From positions 132,001-196,000 of the forward strand of contig JAKOGI010000444.1 in the NCBI GenBank assembly GCA_029747015.1: a stretch of 64,000 bases of DNA, given 5' to 3'. Below are positions 34,383-47,531 of this stretch, in pieces. The DNA comes from Carnegiea gigantea (lineage: Eukaryota; Streptophyta; Magnoliopsida; Caryophyllales; Cactaceae). The position numbers were made by a program, and so were the translations under genes. A model generated the notes under the pieces. It made no database searches. It was not told where the DNA came from and worked only from the letters and a program-made list of their open reading frames with translations. Numbering within the stretch: position 1 is the first letter of the stretch; every line of letters begins with the position of its first letter.

Positions 34383-36383
34383 CTAAAGCCAATCTCTACC
34401 ATACATCAAAGCCTCTAAAGTCTTTGGATGAAGATGATTGTGATGTGGACTAATAAACCTCCCACCCGTGCTAAATATCGACTGAGATGCTATTGTGGAA
34501 ACAAGAATGGCATAGATATCTCTAGCTATTAAAGCTGAAATAGGATACCGTAGCTGCCTTCCAATGAACCAAGATATCGAAATTATCAATCCTTGGGGTA
34601 ACCGGCTCTTCCAAGTAAAAATCTAATTCCAATTTTTGTGGAATTTGTGGATCCTTTTCAGCAATTGTGTAATACATTTCAAAGATGTCATCTTGTGTAT
34701 AACCCACACCTCTACTAGAATCCGAAGCGTTAGAAGAGGTCTTAGTTGAATCAGAAGCATGAGAAATGGGAGCCTTCAAATGCTTGTATTCTTCTTCATA
34801 TTCACTAAAAAGGGCATAACAAACATCTTTGATCATTTCAACCTTTTCATATACACAAAAATCAAAAATCCTCCTATAGCAAACATTCACCATTTTCAAC
34901 TTGAACCTGGGATCTATAACACAAGCAACTCCTAATATCCCCTGAATGACATCCCAGTATTTCAAAAATTTGTCAAGCATCTTTTGAGCCATGGTCCTAA
35001 TGACCACATCCGGATCATGTAGCCAATGACTTAAAGATAGCCGAACTTGAAACACTTTTGGAAAGTAAATATTTACAGTGAGGAAGCTAGTGCCAGAGAA
35101 TAATTGAGTCACATCATAAAAGATTTGTAACCTCCCATAAATATCTTTTACCTTCTCCCATTCCTCGTCAGTAGGATGAGATTTATAACTACTTTTCCTC
35201 ATCAGTAAGACACACTTAAGCTATCACAAACTTCTCTAAAAGTTTTCTCCTTTTTAGGTGTTGCTCTCCAATATGCTACACTATCACGCACCTTTCCAAT
35301 TGAGCTTTTAATCACCTCTAATCCATCCTTAACAATGATATTAAGAATATATGTACAACAATGCATATGGAAGAGCTTACCCCTTAAGGGAAGTGCCCTT
35401 AAATCCAATCGATCTTTAAGAATGCCAATTATTACGTCGTTAGAAGAACAATTGTCCACCATAAGAGATGAAATATATCTATTGATGTTCCACTTTGAAA
35501 AACACTTCAAGTGCTCTTTCGAAATGCTCTAAGCAGTATGAGAACAAGGCACATATGCAAACCTAAAAGAAAAACAAACCAAAAAGTTTACTAAAAAATA
35601 ACAAAGTTTTCAAAATTATATTCTAAATTAAATGTAAGATAAAATAATACAATAACAAAATGTTTTATCCACATGCTGGAAAAATATCGATGACTTGTAA
35701 TGAATGAGCTTAAAGTAAAAACAAAATTATCATGCCTCAAAATTCGATTTTGTGACTTCCATGAACTATCAATCCAATGAGCCGTTATGGCTATGAAACC
35801 ATGTTTTTAATTTTGACCGGTCCACATATCTGTGGTAATGGCTACCTTACTCTGAAGACTCCCCAACAACTTCATGGTTTTGCCTTTTCAAAGTCAAACA
35901 CTTTGGGAATATCCTTTCTGAGTGTATTTCTTGATATCAAAGTGAAAGAAGGTTGGAAAGCCTTTGAATATCTTCTAAACCCAACATGCTCTATCATAGA
36001 AAGAGGATACTCATGCATTATGATCATATGTGCAAGCTGCTTCCTTGCAAGCTCTTCATCAAACCCGTTAACAAAAAGAACATGCACTTTTTTATCACCG
36101 GAAGGCTCTATCTTCAACCTTTTTTGGGTAAAGTCATTTGTAATATCCCTATGTCTTTCATAGGACAAATTGCATGATGATCATTCAAATGGTTAGTCCC
36201 ATTTCTTGAGTTACCAACAAGTTTTTTCTTACAATATTTGTAAATAGCCTTTGGTACATCGCTAATAACCTCATAATCATAGTGCTTCCAAATTTTAGAT
36301 ATGAACCTCCTTTGCTTTCCCAATACTAATGTATCCCCCTCATCCTCCATAGCATGTGGTGTTCCACATGAATCAACATTCAC
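34383..36383 (-). pseudogene. hAT transposase, broken
   Basis: From the minus-strand 5' end there is a BED-type zinc finger (36114-36383, 'IWKHYDYEV...YCKKKL...GTNHLNDHH'), in which the first Cys of the C-x2-C pair reads Tyr. After a frameshift near 36160 comes LARKQLAHMIIMHEYPLS (35872-36168), then AITTDMWTGQN followed by a stop (near 35815-35850), then an apparent intron. Next come VDNCSSNDVIIGILKDRL and KLFHMHCCTYILNIIV (35202-35510, preceded by another stop). 34522-35202 holds MAQKMLDKFLKYWD and IDPRFKL. After another frameshift near 34560 comes the C-terminal dimerisation domain, ARDIYAILVSTIASQSIFST and PKTLEALMYGRDWL (34383-34589). The domain order is complete for a hAT transposase of about 650-700 residues, but at least two frameshifts and two stops disable it. 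Confidence 0.9.
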
Positions 36384-37590
36384 ATTGATATTAGCTGTTG
36401 GAGTTAGAGTTGGATTTGTGGTGTCTATGTTTTTATTTATAGAACATGGAGACGGTCACACTTGGACCACTAGGTCCACTAGCCATAATCTGTGCATACA
36501 TAAATAATTTACAAATGAATCAATTAATGGAATTAAACCAGTATATCAACCCATAAACTAATTTATCTTAAACTGAGGAATTCAAATTAGAAGTTTTTTT
36601 AACTATATGGCATGAATACCTAAAGCAATCGAAGTATTTGTAGAATCAATTAGATGCCTGTACTTTTTGAAATACTAATGACCTTAAAATAACAAAACAT
36701 CCCTAAAAACCCATAATTATAATTTTCAAAAAGCAATCCAAGTATTCAAATCAAAAGCTTTACTACCAATTAACAACCCTAAAAACGTATGACACAAAAT
36801 TATGAATTCTATTTTGGTGAAACAATTAACAAAGCTTATTATATGTAATTTTCGAGCAATATATGTAATGATATGTGAATTCTGTTTTGGCGAAGCTTTA
36901 CTGCCAATAGCGAACTCAAGAACAGCGCACTAGCCAACTAAAAAAAAAAAAAAATACCAAAATTGAGTGCAAAAGTCGAAGAGTAGTACAGTACTGCAAC
37001 AACCAAGAGAAGTCAGAAGAACAAAGCAATGGAGGGCAGAAGTAGCCGCAGAACCGAGAGTCTGAGAGTGAGCGACGAGTGATTACCAGAGACGTCCCAG
37101 TTGGAGCAATGAGGGAAGCCGGCAGGATGACAAAAGCCAGCGGCAGCGAATATCTGCAACACACCGAGAGCCTAACACTAAGAGGACAGAGGAAAACAGG
37201 AGGGATGAAAAACTCAAAATCTCAGATCTGAACTTGAAAACAATGGAGGAGAGAGAAAGTATTAGAGTAGTGAATGGTGACTGGAGGCTATTAAGTAGTA
37301 GTTAGGGTTTTCCTTTTCCTCTAAAATACTTATATGCCCTTCTAGAGTGTGAGAATTGAACTAATAAATTAAGGGTAAATATGTAATTTTAATTAAGGGG
37401 TGGGGAAATGGGTTCGGGGACGGGTACATTTCCCCCACTGGAAGCGGGTCCGGGGACGGGGAGAATTTTCGCCCGCTCCACCCCCGTCCCCGCGATCGGG
37501 AGAGTAATTTTCCCTTATCCCCGGTGCTGGCCCCGACGGGTCCTGAGAATTTTCCCCACTTCGGGGAGGGGCCCCGCCCTATTGCCATCT
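36384..37590. other. hAT 5' non-coding region
   Basis: AT-rich and frameless up to about 37390, then a GC-rich subterminal tract with repeated GGGGACGGG and its complement close to the inverted repeat. A transposase promoter should lie here. Confidence 0.5.
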
Positions 37591-39997
37591 CTACCATAGG
37601 ATGCTAACTGGGCAATTGAGGTAATTATAGAGCAAATTGAAATATGCCTAAAGGTTATTGCTAGATTAGTTTGGATATATTATATTCTGCTTGTGGCGAT
37701 TATATAAAAATGCTACGCTTATGGATGTTAGTTTGTGAATTTAACAATTGAATTACTGTGATACTGAACCGAGTTTGGTAGCTGGATGGTTTGAGGTAGA
37801 ATTGTTGAGTGATTTGAGGTTCTTGTGGTTGTTGTTGCATGAGAAGGGAGCATGGGTTTGACATTAACCACAATTGTGTGGATTGCGAATCTTTTGGATA
37901 CTAGGTTGATTATGCTGAAACTGTTTTTGTGAAGTGATATGAATGTGCTATTTGTGAACTCCTTCCCTCTTGAATTACTTAAATGATGCTATGTCAGTGG
38001 TTTGTGAACTTTAGACATCTTTAAAAGGGTCGTTAAAGAGCATGTTTCCATAAATTCAAATGTTTCTAAATGTTCAGCAGTTACCTATTCGATTGTTAAG
38101 GTATTTGTGGCCTAAAAAGATCCTAAATCGTCGAACTATTCAGTGAATGACTCAACTGAATTGTTGATAGGTCTAGGATGTTAAAAAGCAAACTATTAGG
38201 AGTTTAAAAATGTTTTAAGGCTTTAGTTTGTTTATATCTCTTTCTTTGCATTTAAAAAGGATTTAAAGGAATTGAAAAAGGGAAACTGAAGGTGTTAATT
38301 ATGAAACTTAGTTTGAATTATATGCTAGCAAATTACTTTAAGTTTTGAATTGCGAGTTAGTAGACTCAATATGATTTCAAGAGGGTTTTTATGTTGAAAA
38401 TAAAAGAACCATAAATGATTAATAGGGTTATGGGTTATTTTGCTAGACAAGCATGGTTTTAATTATGCAAGAAACTATCAATGAGAAATGAATCGTGATT
38501 GACTTGAAGGTGAAACTTACTGTGTGTGACAGTGACTTCATGTTAATAACCTATGAGGGTTTAAAATGCTTTTAAAGGCTAAGATAGTACTAGGCAATTG
38601 GCCAGACCTAGGGAGGTAGACCCAGAAGTGGGAACCGCAGAAGACCCCGATGAGGGTAATGCTCGATGACATGTAATAAAATGTAGAGGGTGGGAGCTGG
38701 ATGTAGGGTAAGATGTGAGCCGTTTCCCCCAAAGGCAATATTCGAGGATGTGTGACGCCTGATAAAACCTTGAGGGGGGACTAGATGCAGGATAACGCAT
38801 GAGCTGTTGCCCCTACAAAGGACAATATCGAAGTTAGAGCTACTCTGTTGAGATGCGTTTCGGCCAAATGTTGTGTTACGTTTACCCTGGGGATAACGTG
38901 AGTTGTCAATGATGATCTCACTTAGGGCAAGTGTAGATCTCTCTTATCCAGCACCTTATAAAATCTTATGCCTGAAAAGACAAGAGATTTTCCTGATAAA
39001 TGAGAAAATGATCTGGATTATTATCAACGTGGGTATTTCAGGAGCTCTGAAGAGTATATAAGCCTTGAAGAGGCTAGACTGATTTGTAAACTATTCTTTG
39101 AATACAACATGAGTCACTACGTTTTCAAAATGTATATTTGAAAGCATTTTACCCTATCCTTGTTGCTTGCTTGCTTATGTGCCTGAATGTTTGATTATAA
39201 GGGAAGTTGGGTTGTTAAGGGTTTAGAAAGGAGTTTGAGTGGCTTGGTATGAAGTTTAGAGGTGATGATTTTCCTTGGGAGCTATGATTGCCTAATATGA
39301 TAGTAATATACAAATGTTGTGTGCCTGTGACTTATTATTATTATTGTCTGCAAAAGGTTTTGGTTTTTAAGGAGTAAGAAATGCTCACTGAGCGTGTGGT
39401 AGCACATCCCATCCCTATTCCCCTTTTTCCCAGGTTTTCAATGTGATAGGTAGAATTCGATTTACATATGCCAAGTTGGAATAACCCTTTGCTTTGAAAA
39501 GGTGCATGTGTGCACATATAGAAGTAGACATACGAGTTAAACGATGTAATATAATGTATCCCTAGAGTTGTAAATGTACGTAAACAAAGTATTCCAGATT
39601 ATGTAATACCTATCATTTGGAAGTCGCTCTGTATGGTCATGTGAGCCAACTATCTGATGAGCCAGTTGTATTTTTAGCCAAAGTTAGTTATATTTTGGGA
39701 TGTAAACCCCAATACTCCGGATGTGTGATCCGTCGAGTTGCATATTTGATTTCCTTATTTATTATGAACTTCATTGTTTGCCATACTCCAGATGAGTGAC
39801 CAGTAGAGTTGTGAACTCCAGCTTGTAGCCGTTGAGCTTACTTCAAATATTCTTTTATACTTCTACTCAATGTAGGGATTTATTGTAAGGCTTTTAGTCT
39901 GCGAAATGGTTAGTTTTCTGGCGAAACTCCATCCATTTTGCCCCAGAATTTAAGAAAGCATTAACATCGGTAGCCCTAGGGTCAGCAGTGCTACAAA

Positions 39998-40013
39998 TGG
40001 TATCAGAACAAGG
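39998..40013 (+). other. Primer-binding site of the Tekay/LARD element
   Basis: TGGTATCAGAACAAGG starts two bases after the left LTR. Its first ten bases match the initiator Met-tRNA complement, and the rest has drifted. Confidence 0.8.
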
Positions 40014-43000
40014 TCCTGCGACCATAGGCTGCGACTTGAGTGTTGCATTTCATATAGTTATTTGGGAATGTGTTCATGATGATGTGATATATGCCTGCTT
40101 TGTTTGCAAATGTAGTTTTGTGTGAACGTTGGTGCATTTAGCTAGCTATATACGCAGTTTGAGTGAGCTGGTTGATTGAATGAATGAACCGTTTGCTATA
40201 GTGTAGGCTGAATGACTTGTATTCTCATGAACGAGCTAAGTGTTAGCTCAATAATGATTGCTTGTATGCGCACCTTGGTTGTTTAGTCAAAAGTTTAAAG
40301 TACATTTGGTTTTAATTTAAATGGTTAGAAAAATCTGAACACTAAGCTCATTTTTACCCGTAAAGTACAATTTGCTCCTCAGGCCCGATAATGGAGTAAG
40401 CAAACGTACTCAATGGTTGGTAGGGAAAGAGCTAGAAGCAGTTAAACTATTCTCCTTTTGAAATCTAGAGACTTTGAAAGTTAAGATCCTTCCTAAATAG
40501 TGAGTTAAGGTTTTTCTTTTGCATTAAAAGACCTTTTTAATTATGTTGTTACGTCTTATTGTTACGTACGAAGACTTGCTTTTGCTTTACAATGATATCC
40601 GAGCCTCATTCTATGAGCATAAGTTTTTATATGTAACTGGATGTTTCAAATACCTACACGCCAAATGCGTGCGTTGCTCGATTGTTAATGATGAGTCATT
40701 AGTAGGTGATTACAAGATTACTTGACTAAAATTTCTTTTGGACGATACCCCTTTTTGCGTGAATTGTTAACTACTAAAGGCATTTAGTGAGAACTTCGTA
40801 TACACGTATGTCAATATGGGTAATTATGATAGAGCCTTGTTGATTGTTGCCTTAGTGTTATTCCGAGCCTTTCATATACATGCCATTAGTACTTAGATGA
40901 GACCTTAATCAGGGTTGTTATTAACATAGGGAGTCTTCCTAGCTTCCCAACATGTAACCACTGTTACTCATAAGTCAGCTAGGCTTTATGCTCAACTCGG
41001 TATGGAACGCTATTCTTAATATATAATTGATAGTGTCCTGGCTATATCAACCTCAACACACCCAGAACGGAGATAAAAGGAAGAACCTGATAGACTTTGG
41101 AATTGCTATGCCATATTCATCACCTCGTTACCTCCTGGGCAACAATCTATACCCTTTCAACATCTTTTTAAGCTTTAACACCAAGTGCAGGCAGGAATGC
41201 TCCATAATTAGAGGTAGAACCTTCCCTTGCGTATTAAGAGTTCCTTAGACTTCTACAATCACCTTATGAGAAAAATGTGTTGCAAAGACTCAACATATAT
41301 CCGTAAGACCATTAACACCATTATTAGCTTATTGTGGCCAGATCCTAACAATTTGGACAAACCTCAAGGCATACTCTTGATCCTAGGTTTTAAATAAGGG
41401 TTACACTCACGTATACTCATCTAAATGCCCTTCCGTGAGACACTATCGCGAACTTATGTGTTTTAAAGCATAAGCGTAACATTTTGCAAAATATAAAGGT
41501 CATGGAAGGCTATATAGTTATTTAGGAATGTTATGTACAGTCATACAGGTGTCTTGTGAATAAATTGTCTAGTAAATGCACATCTTGGTGTTTGCTTGAC
41601 TTGAGTTTGGTTTAGCATGTGACTGAATTAGCTAAATGGTTTAACTTATGTAATTCGTTGCATGGTGTGACCTCTGAGTTGTTATTTGCATTCGATGGAT
41701 TCCATGATCTCATGTTATAGCTGAATAACAGTATACACACATTTTTAAAGCATGATGAGGTGACCATAGGAACTTGCACTCATATATTCTTGCCCATGTA
41801 TCCTATGTTTAATCAAATGGCATACTAGTGTACCATGCTTATAGGTGAAATTCTTAACTCCACACTCATCAAGGAAGTTATGTTAAACAATGACCGACAT
41901 AGATCATATAGGTCCAAGGATGTGACGTGATTAAGTTATCTTGTACTATGCTCTATGTGATGAATTTCATACATTGCATGGTAGTTTTCGTGGAAAAACC
42001 TTAGAGTTGTACCTTCATTGAGTGTTATGTTTGTTAATATTATTATCCTATTATATTAAGGCCATCCTGCATAGATGTTTCCATTATGGACTTTATGGTT
42101 GCTGTGTTGTCATGTTTGTCATCCTTTGATACTAAAAATCACAATTATATATCAAAGTGCTTGTTGTGAACCTCGTATGGGAAGTGATAACGTACTGGTG
42201 TACTCATAATCATATCGAAATATATGCTGACAATTGAGTTATAAGATATGTGCGCTAATGTGATTAATAGAAATGCATGAGTTTGGCATCATATTGCATA
42301 TTTCCATGATATAGAAATAACTTATTCTAAATGGGACTCGAAGGTATAGCATTATGTTGGCTAGGATGTAAGTGCATTACTTGATGCATGAACTTGGCAT
42401 TAAATCTACCATCACTAAGAAAACGCCTCCTTATTTTCCCCAATCAGCTAATATATGAAATGCATTGGAGTTCCTTGTGCCTGACCACCATTGGATACAT
42501 GTCTATAAGCATAACCCTTCACTCGTATGAATCTATAACTTAGGAGATGATCAGTTCCAAATGGGGACCCCAGGGAAGGTCTCCCCATCGTTAAAACTAT
42601 CGTGATTGTTTTATCTGCTTGTCCTTTAACTACACATATGAGTCGGAAATCACCACTTTGTTAAGTATAACTATCGACTTATTAATGCAGGAGCTCTAAG
42701 CAAATACTTAGTGGACTTCCTTCTCAACGAAAACTACAAGTTTCTTGGTGGTGATGCCAAGGTGAACCCACCTTACCTTTGTAGTTGAACTTCTATGGAA
42801 TGATAGTTAACCTATAGGAGGCATTGCTAGGTATGGGACCGTGTACAAAACCTATCGTAACTAAGAAACCATATATCTACCTCCCTTAAACAACTTACGT
42901 TTAGACCTATGCTGGACTTTTACCACCCATTGACTTACCATCTTGCCACAACATTTTTCGTTCAACTTTTTCCTATCAACATGTAATGTTGGTTCATGTC

Positions 43001-43936
43001 ACTTGTGATTCTTAATTCTTGGTGTGCTCTGCTAACTCTACTTGATGTCAATGTGATCTCAAGTGCTAGTTCAAGGTCCATCTTTGTCAATGTGATGCAA
43101 TATGATGTCTCCGCTACTTCAATGTGATTTGGTAGCTTCCTGATTAATTGATTTGACCTTAAAGTGATTTAATATCTTCATGCTTTCGAATGAAACTGGC
43201 TAGGTTAATCGCCTTCATATGACTTGGACATGTCCTGTCTAAGTTGCCATGAACGAAAGGCCCAAAAGTTAGCTGTGGTTGATGTATAAAAATAGGAATG
43301 TCGGTTGCATATGCTTTCCTTTTGTACATTGCTTGCTATATATGTATTAGATGGTTTCATGTTGCTTTTGATTCCTAGACTTGAGAATACTGAGTTGTTG
43401 ATTCTATGCACTGCCAATGCACTAAAGTGATACTATGTGATTCTATATGATGTCCTTATTACTCTAATGTGTTATAGGAATCACCAGGTTAACCGTTTTG
43501 ATCCTCAAAGTGACTTGAATTCACGTTTTAGAATGAAACTACCTGTATATGACCTGGAGATGTGATGTCCCAATTGTCATACCTTTAGATGCCGATTCAT
43601 AACGATGCATGTACATAGAGTTGTTGTTTACTATGCGGATTGATTGTAGATAATTGAAAGTCTATGTTCCTTTTTAAAACAAGCTTAATATGGTTTTCCA
43701 TGCCAATTCATTTGCCCCTTTTCTATGCGATTGCCCTCGGCGCCCATATAGAGTGAGCAGCCTTTCGAAGAGGATTGGCAAGGAGGAAACTGGATACTAT
43801 AAGCCTCTTTTTCAGTTTCAATTAATTGTAAAACAAGAATTTGGATTTTAGTGCGATCTGTGTAGATTGTGTCAAGTATGTGTACATCTTAGGTATGACT
43901 GAACTGAGCTTTGGAATTTCGAGGACGAAATTCTTT
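40014..43936 (+). other. Non-coding internal domain of the LARD-like element
   Basis: About 3.9 kb bounded by a PBS and a PPT, with no frame over about 75 codons and no gag, protease, RT or integrase motif that I can read on either strand. Only the last bases resemble the coding end of gypsy pol (GAATTTCGAGGACGAAATTC). Scattered ATG-rich phrases of the 'TGTGATTCTATATGATG' type occur at 43080-43560. A LARD internal domain is expected to look like this, though heavy decay of a coding element is an alternative. Confidence 0.6.
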
Positions 43937-43950
43937 TAAGGGGGGAAGAA
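43937..43950 (+). other. Polypurine tract of the Tekay/LARD element
   Basis: AAGGGGGGAAGAA directly precedes the right LTR's TGTAATACC. It follows the gypsy-typical 'TTCGAGGACGAAATTC'. Confidence 0.85.
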
Positions 43951-44109
43951 TGTAATACCTACGTTCTTTATTTTTACGTCACGCTGACTATCTTGCCTTA
44001 TAACATTACAAAATTGTATTTTATTAATTATATAAGTTGAATTGTTATTGACATGCTTGGGTGAACGATAATTTTATTAAAAAGAATATTATTGCCGCTA
44101 TTATTATTA

Positions 44110-44150
<41 letters not shown>

Positions 44151-47100
44151 GTTGTTGTTGTTGTTGTTGTTGTTATTATTATTATTAGTAGTAGTGGTAG
44201 TAGCAGCAATGGTCGTTTTGAAAAGTTTTTGATGATTTTAATAAGCGTTAATAAGAATTATTAATGGGTGCTAAATCGAGTAGGAACCCAAATACGATTA
44301 GATTATCAACCATAGAATTAATTTCGCTGTTTATTATATCAAACTTTGATTATTTGGAAATGAGTGATCGACGAAAGATTATATTATCGATTCTGGTTTA
44401 GAATATGAGGTACAGAATTAGACGAGTGGTGTTAATTATTGGGCCAGCTTGAAATAACAAAAAAAAAAAAGAAAAGGGAAAAAAGGAACCAAAAATGGCC
44501 CTGAAGCCCCCTTTCCTTTCGCAAAACGCGAAAAAAGGGGGGGTTCTTCTTCTGAGTCCTTGCGACCCTCCTCCCCGGCAACCTAGGCAAGAGAGGGAGG
44601 GTTGGATGAAGAGAGAGAATGGAGAATGAGAGAGACGGGACGGCGGCGAGTCAAGCGGCGGCAGCCGTGCATCGCCAGCAAGCTGAGAATGGTCGAGCGA
44701 GAGGGAGAGCATGCGACTAGTACCGTTCTAGGCTGAGATCCACGACCACGAGCAAGAGCGGCGAGACTCGGGACTCGTTCCACCTGAAAACTCCCACACA
44801 GTGCATTAGTCTGGTCCTTTGGCTTGGATTCAAGGTGGGGTTTCTCTCCACTTAATTATTACTAATTTCAACGAATTTTACTGATTATAGTTAGTTCATG
44901 TTGAATTTGAGTTAAGTATCAGGAATTGGAGGCATTCGAGCTGAAACTAGGTAATTATAATGATGACACTGATTTGGGACTCTTGCATGTTGAGTTGATG
45001 CGCAGCTTACTAATCGCTCAATTTAGAGAACTATGAAACAAGCAAAATTAAGTTATAAAGTTGTTGTTAATTTAGTTTTAGTATGCCTAAATATTTGTTT
45101 TGAAGGTTGCATGTGAATGTTATGCCCATATGATGCTAACTGGGCAATTGAGGTAATTTTAGAGCAAACTTAATTATGTCTAAAAGTTATTGCTAGATCA
45201 GTTTGGATATGTTTATATTCTGTTTGTGGTGATTACATAAAAATGCTACTCTTATAGACGTTGGTTTGTGAATTAAACGATTGAATTATTATAATACTGA
45301 ACTAAGTTTGGTAGTTGGATGGTTTGAGGTGGAACTATTGAGTAACTCGAGGTTCTTGTGATCGGTGTTGTGTGAGGAGGGAGCTTGGGTTTGATATTAG
45401 CCACAATCGTGTGGATTCCGAAGCATTTGGGATATTAGGTTGGTTCTGCTAAAACTGCTTTTGCAAATTGATACGAATGTGCTATTTGTGAACCCCTTCC
45501 CTCTTGAATTGCTTAAATAATGCTATGTGAGCGGTTTGTAAACTTTAGAAATCTTTCAAAGGGTCATTAAGAAGTGTGTTTCCATAAATTCAAATGTTTT
45601 TAATTGTTCACCAGCTGCCTGTTCGATTGTTAAGGTATTTGTGGCCTAAAAAGATCCTAAATCATCGAACCATTCAGTGAATGACTCAACTGAATAGTCA
45701 ATAAGACTGGGAGGTTAAAAAGCAAACTATTAGCGAGTTCAAAAATGTTTTAAGGCTTTAGTTTGTTTGTATGTCTTTCTTTGTGTTTAAAAACGATTTA
45801 AAGAACTGAAAATGTGTAACTGAAGGTGCTAATTACAAAACATAGTTTGAATTATATGCTAGCAAATTACTTTAAGCTTCAAATTGGGAGTTAGTAGACT
45901 CAATATGATTTTAAGATGCTTTTATATTGAAAATGAAAGAACCATAAACCATTAATAGGATTATAGGTTATTTTGCTAAACAAGCACGGTTTTAATTATG
46001 CAGGCAACTATCAAAGAGAAAAGAATCGGGATTCACTTGAAGGTGAAACTTACTATGTGTGATAGTGACTTCTTGCTAATAACCTATAAGGGTTTAAAAT
46101 GATTTTAAAGGCTAAGATAGTGCTACGTAATTGGCTAGACCTAGGGAGTTAGACCCAAAAATGGGAACCTAGAAGATCCTGACGAGGGTAATGTTCGATG
46201 ACATGTGATAAAACCTTGAGAGTGGGAACTGGACGCAGAATAAGACATGAGCTGTTCTCCCCAAAGCTAATGTTCAATGATGTGTGACCCATGATAAAAC
46301 CTTGAGCGGGGACTGGGCGCAGGATAAGGCATGCGCTATTGCCCCCACAGAGGACAATATCAAAGTTAGAGCTACTCTGTTGAGATGTGTTTTGGCCAAA
46401 TGTTATGTTACGTATATCCCGAGGATAACGTGAGCTGTTAGTGATGATCTCACTTATGGCGAGTGTAGATCTCCCCTAGCCAGCTCCTTATGAAATCTTA
46501 TGCCTGAAAAGACAAAAGATTTTCCTTATAAATGAGAAAATGATTTGCATTATTACCAACGTGGCTATTTCTGAAGCTTTAAAGAGTATATGAGCCTTGA
46601 AGAGGGTAGATTGATTTGTAAACTATTTCTTGAATACAGCATGAGTCATTACATTTTTAGAATGCGTATTTGAAAGCATTTTTAACATATCCTTGTTGCT
46701 TGCTTGCTTATGTGCCTGAATGTTTGATTATTAAAGAAGTTGGGTTGTTAAGGGCCTAGAAAGGAGCTTGAGTGGCTTAGTATGAAGTTTAGATGTGATG
46801 ATTTTTCTTGGGGACTATGGTTACCTAATATGATAGTAATATACAAATGTTGTGTAACTGCTACTTATTAATATTGCTACCTGCAAATAGTTTTGGTTTT
46901 TGGGGAGTGAGAAACGCTCACTAAGCGTGTGGTAGCTCATCCCATCTTTATTCCCCTTTTTCCCATGTTTTCAATGTGACAGGTAGATGTCGATTTCCAT
47001 ATGCCAAGATAGAGTATCCCCTTGCTTTGAAAAGGTGTCATGTGTGCACACATAGAAGCAGACTTAGGAGTTAAATGATGTAATATAATTTATCCCTAGA

Positions 47101-47526
47101 GTTGTAAATGTACGTAAACAAAGTATTCTAGTTAATGTAATGTGTATTGCTTAAAAGTCACTCTGTATGGCCATGTGAGCCAACCATCTGATTGGCCAGC
47201 TGTCTTTTTACCTAAAGTTAGTTATATTTGGGATATAAACCCCAGTACTCCGGATGTGTGATCCGTCGAGTTGTATATTTGATTTCCTTCTTATTATGAA
47301 CTATATTGTTTGGCATACTCCAGGCTAGTGACCCGTAGAGTTGTGAACTCCGGCATGCAGCCGTTAAGCTTATTTTAATATTCTTTTGTATTTCTACTCA
47401 ATGTAGGGATTTATTGTAAGGCTTTTAGCCTGAAAAATGATCAGTTTTCAGGCAAAACTCTATCCATTTTACCCTAGAATTTAAGAAAACGTTAACATCA
47501 CTAGCCCTAAGGTCAGGGGTGTTACA
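43951..47526 (+). repeat. Right LTR of the Tekay/LARD element
   Basis: This intact 3576-bp copy runs from TGTAATACC to GGGGTGTTACA. It is the reference for both insertions in the left LTR. Frames inside it (44061-44264 and 44398-44783) are a microsatellite and LTR sequence, not genes. Confidence 0.92.
44097..44220 (+). repeat. (ATT)n(GTT)n(AGT)n microsatellite in the right LTR
   Basis: Same position as the tract at 21779-21842 in the left LTR, but about twice as long and with an extra GTT block. Confidence 0.9.
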
Positions 47527-47531
47527 AATGA

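Larger units (their letters stand above)
33605..37593 (-). mobile_element. hAT DNA transposon (Ac/Tip100-like), decayed
   Basis: Terminal inverted repeats are TAGTGGTGGCAATGGGGCG at 33605-33623 and, on the other strand, TAGAGATGGCAATAGGGCG ending at 37593 (16 of 19 match). Flanking 8-mers are CCATAAAA (33597-33604) and CCATAGGA (37594-37601). The uninterrupted right LTR of the host element has a single CCATATGA here, so the insertion and its 8-bp duplication are supported despite two changes. GC-rich subterminal tracts lie at both ends (33610-33745, 37398-37580). The minus-strand transposase gene is broken. Confidence 0.9.
21606..39995 (+). repeat. Left LTR of the Tekay/LARD element, split by two insertions
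   Basis: Three collinear blocks match the right LTR: 21606-21880, about 32738-33604 and about 37602-39995. The gaps are the Sirevirus (21881-32732) and the hAT element (33605-37593). The intact right LTR at 43951-47526 gives the pre-insertion sequence for both sites, which fixes both junctions. Confidence 0.9.
21606..47526 (+). mobile_element. Tekay/Del-like gypsy, LARD-like, with nested inserts
   Basis: Left LTR 21606-39995, internal region 39996-43950, right LTR 43951-47526. Without its inserts the left LTR is about 3.54 kb against 3576 bp on the right. LTRs run from TGTAATACC to GTGYTACA. Flanks are GATGA (21601-21605) and AATGA (47527-47531), a 5-bp duplication with one change. The PBS and the terminal 'GGAATTTCGAGGACGAAATTC' region with its G-run PPT are typical of chromovirus-type gypsy elements with long LTRs. 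No gag or pol can be read, as in large retrotransposon derivatives (LARDs). It is inserted into the Tat-like element. The LTRs differ by roughly 10-15% by eye, so it is much older than the Sirevirus inside it. Confidence 0.85.
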
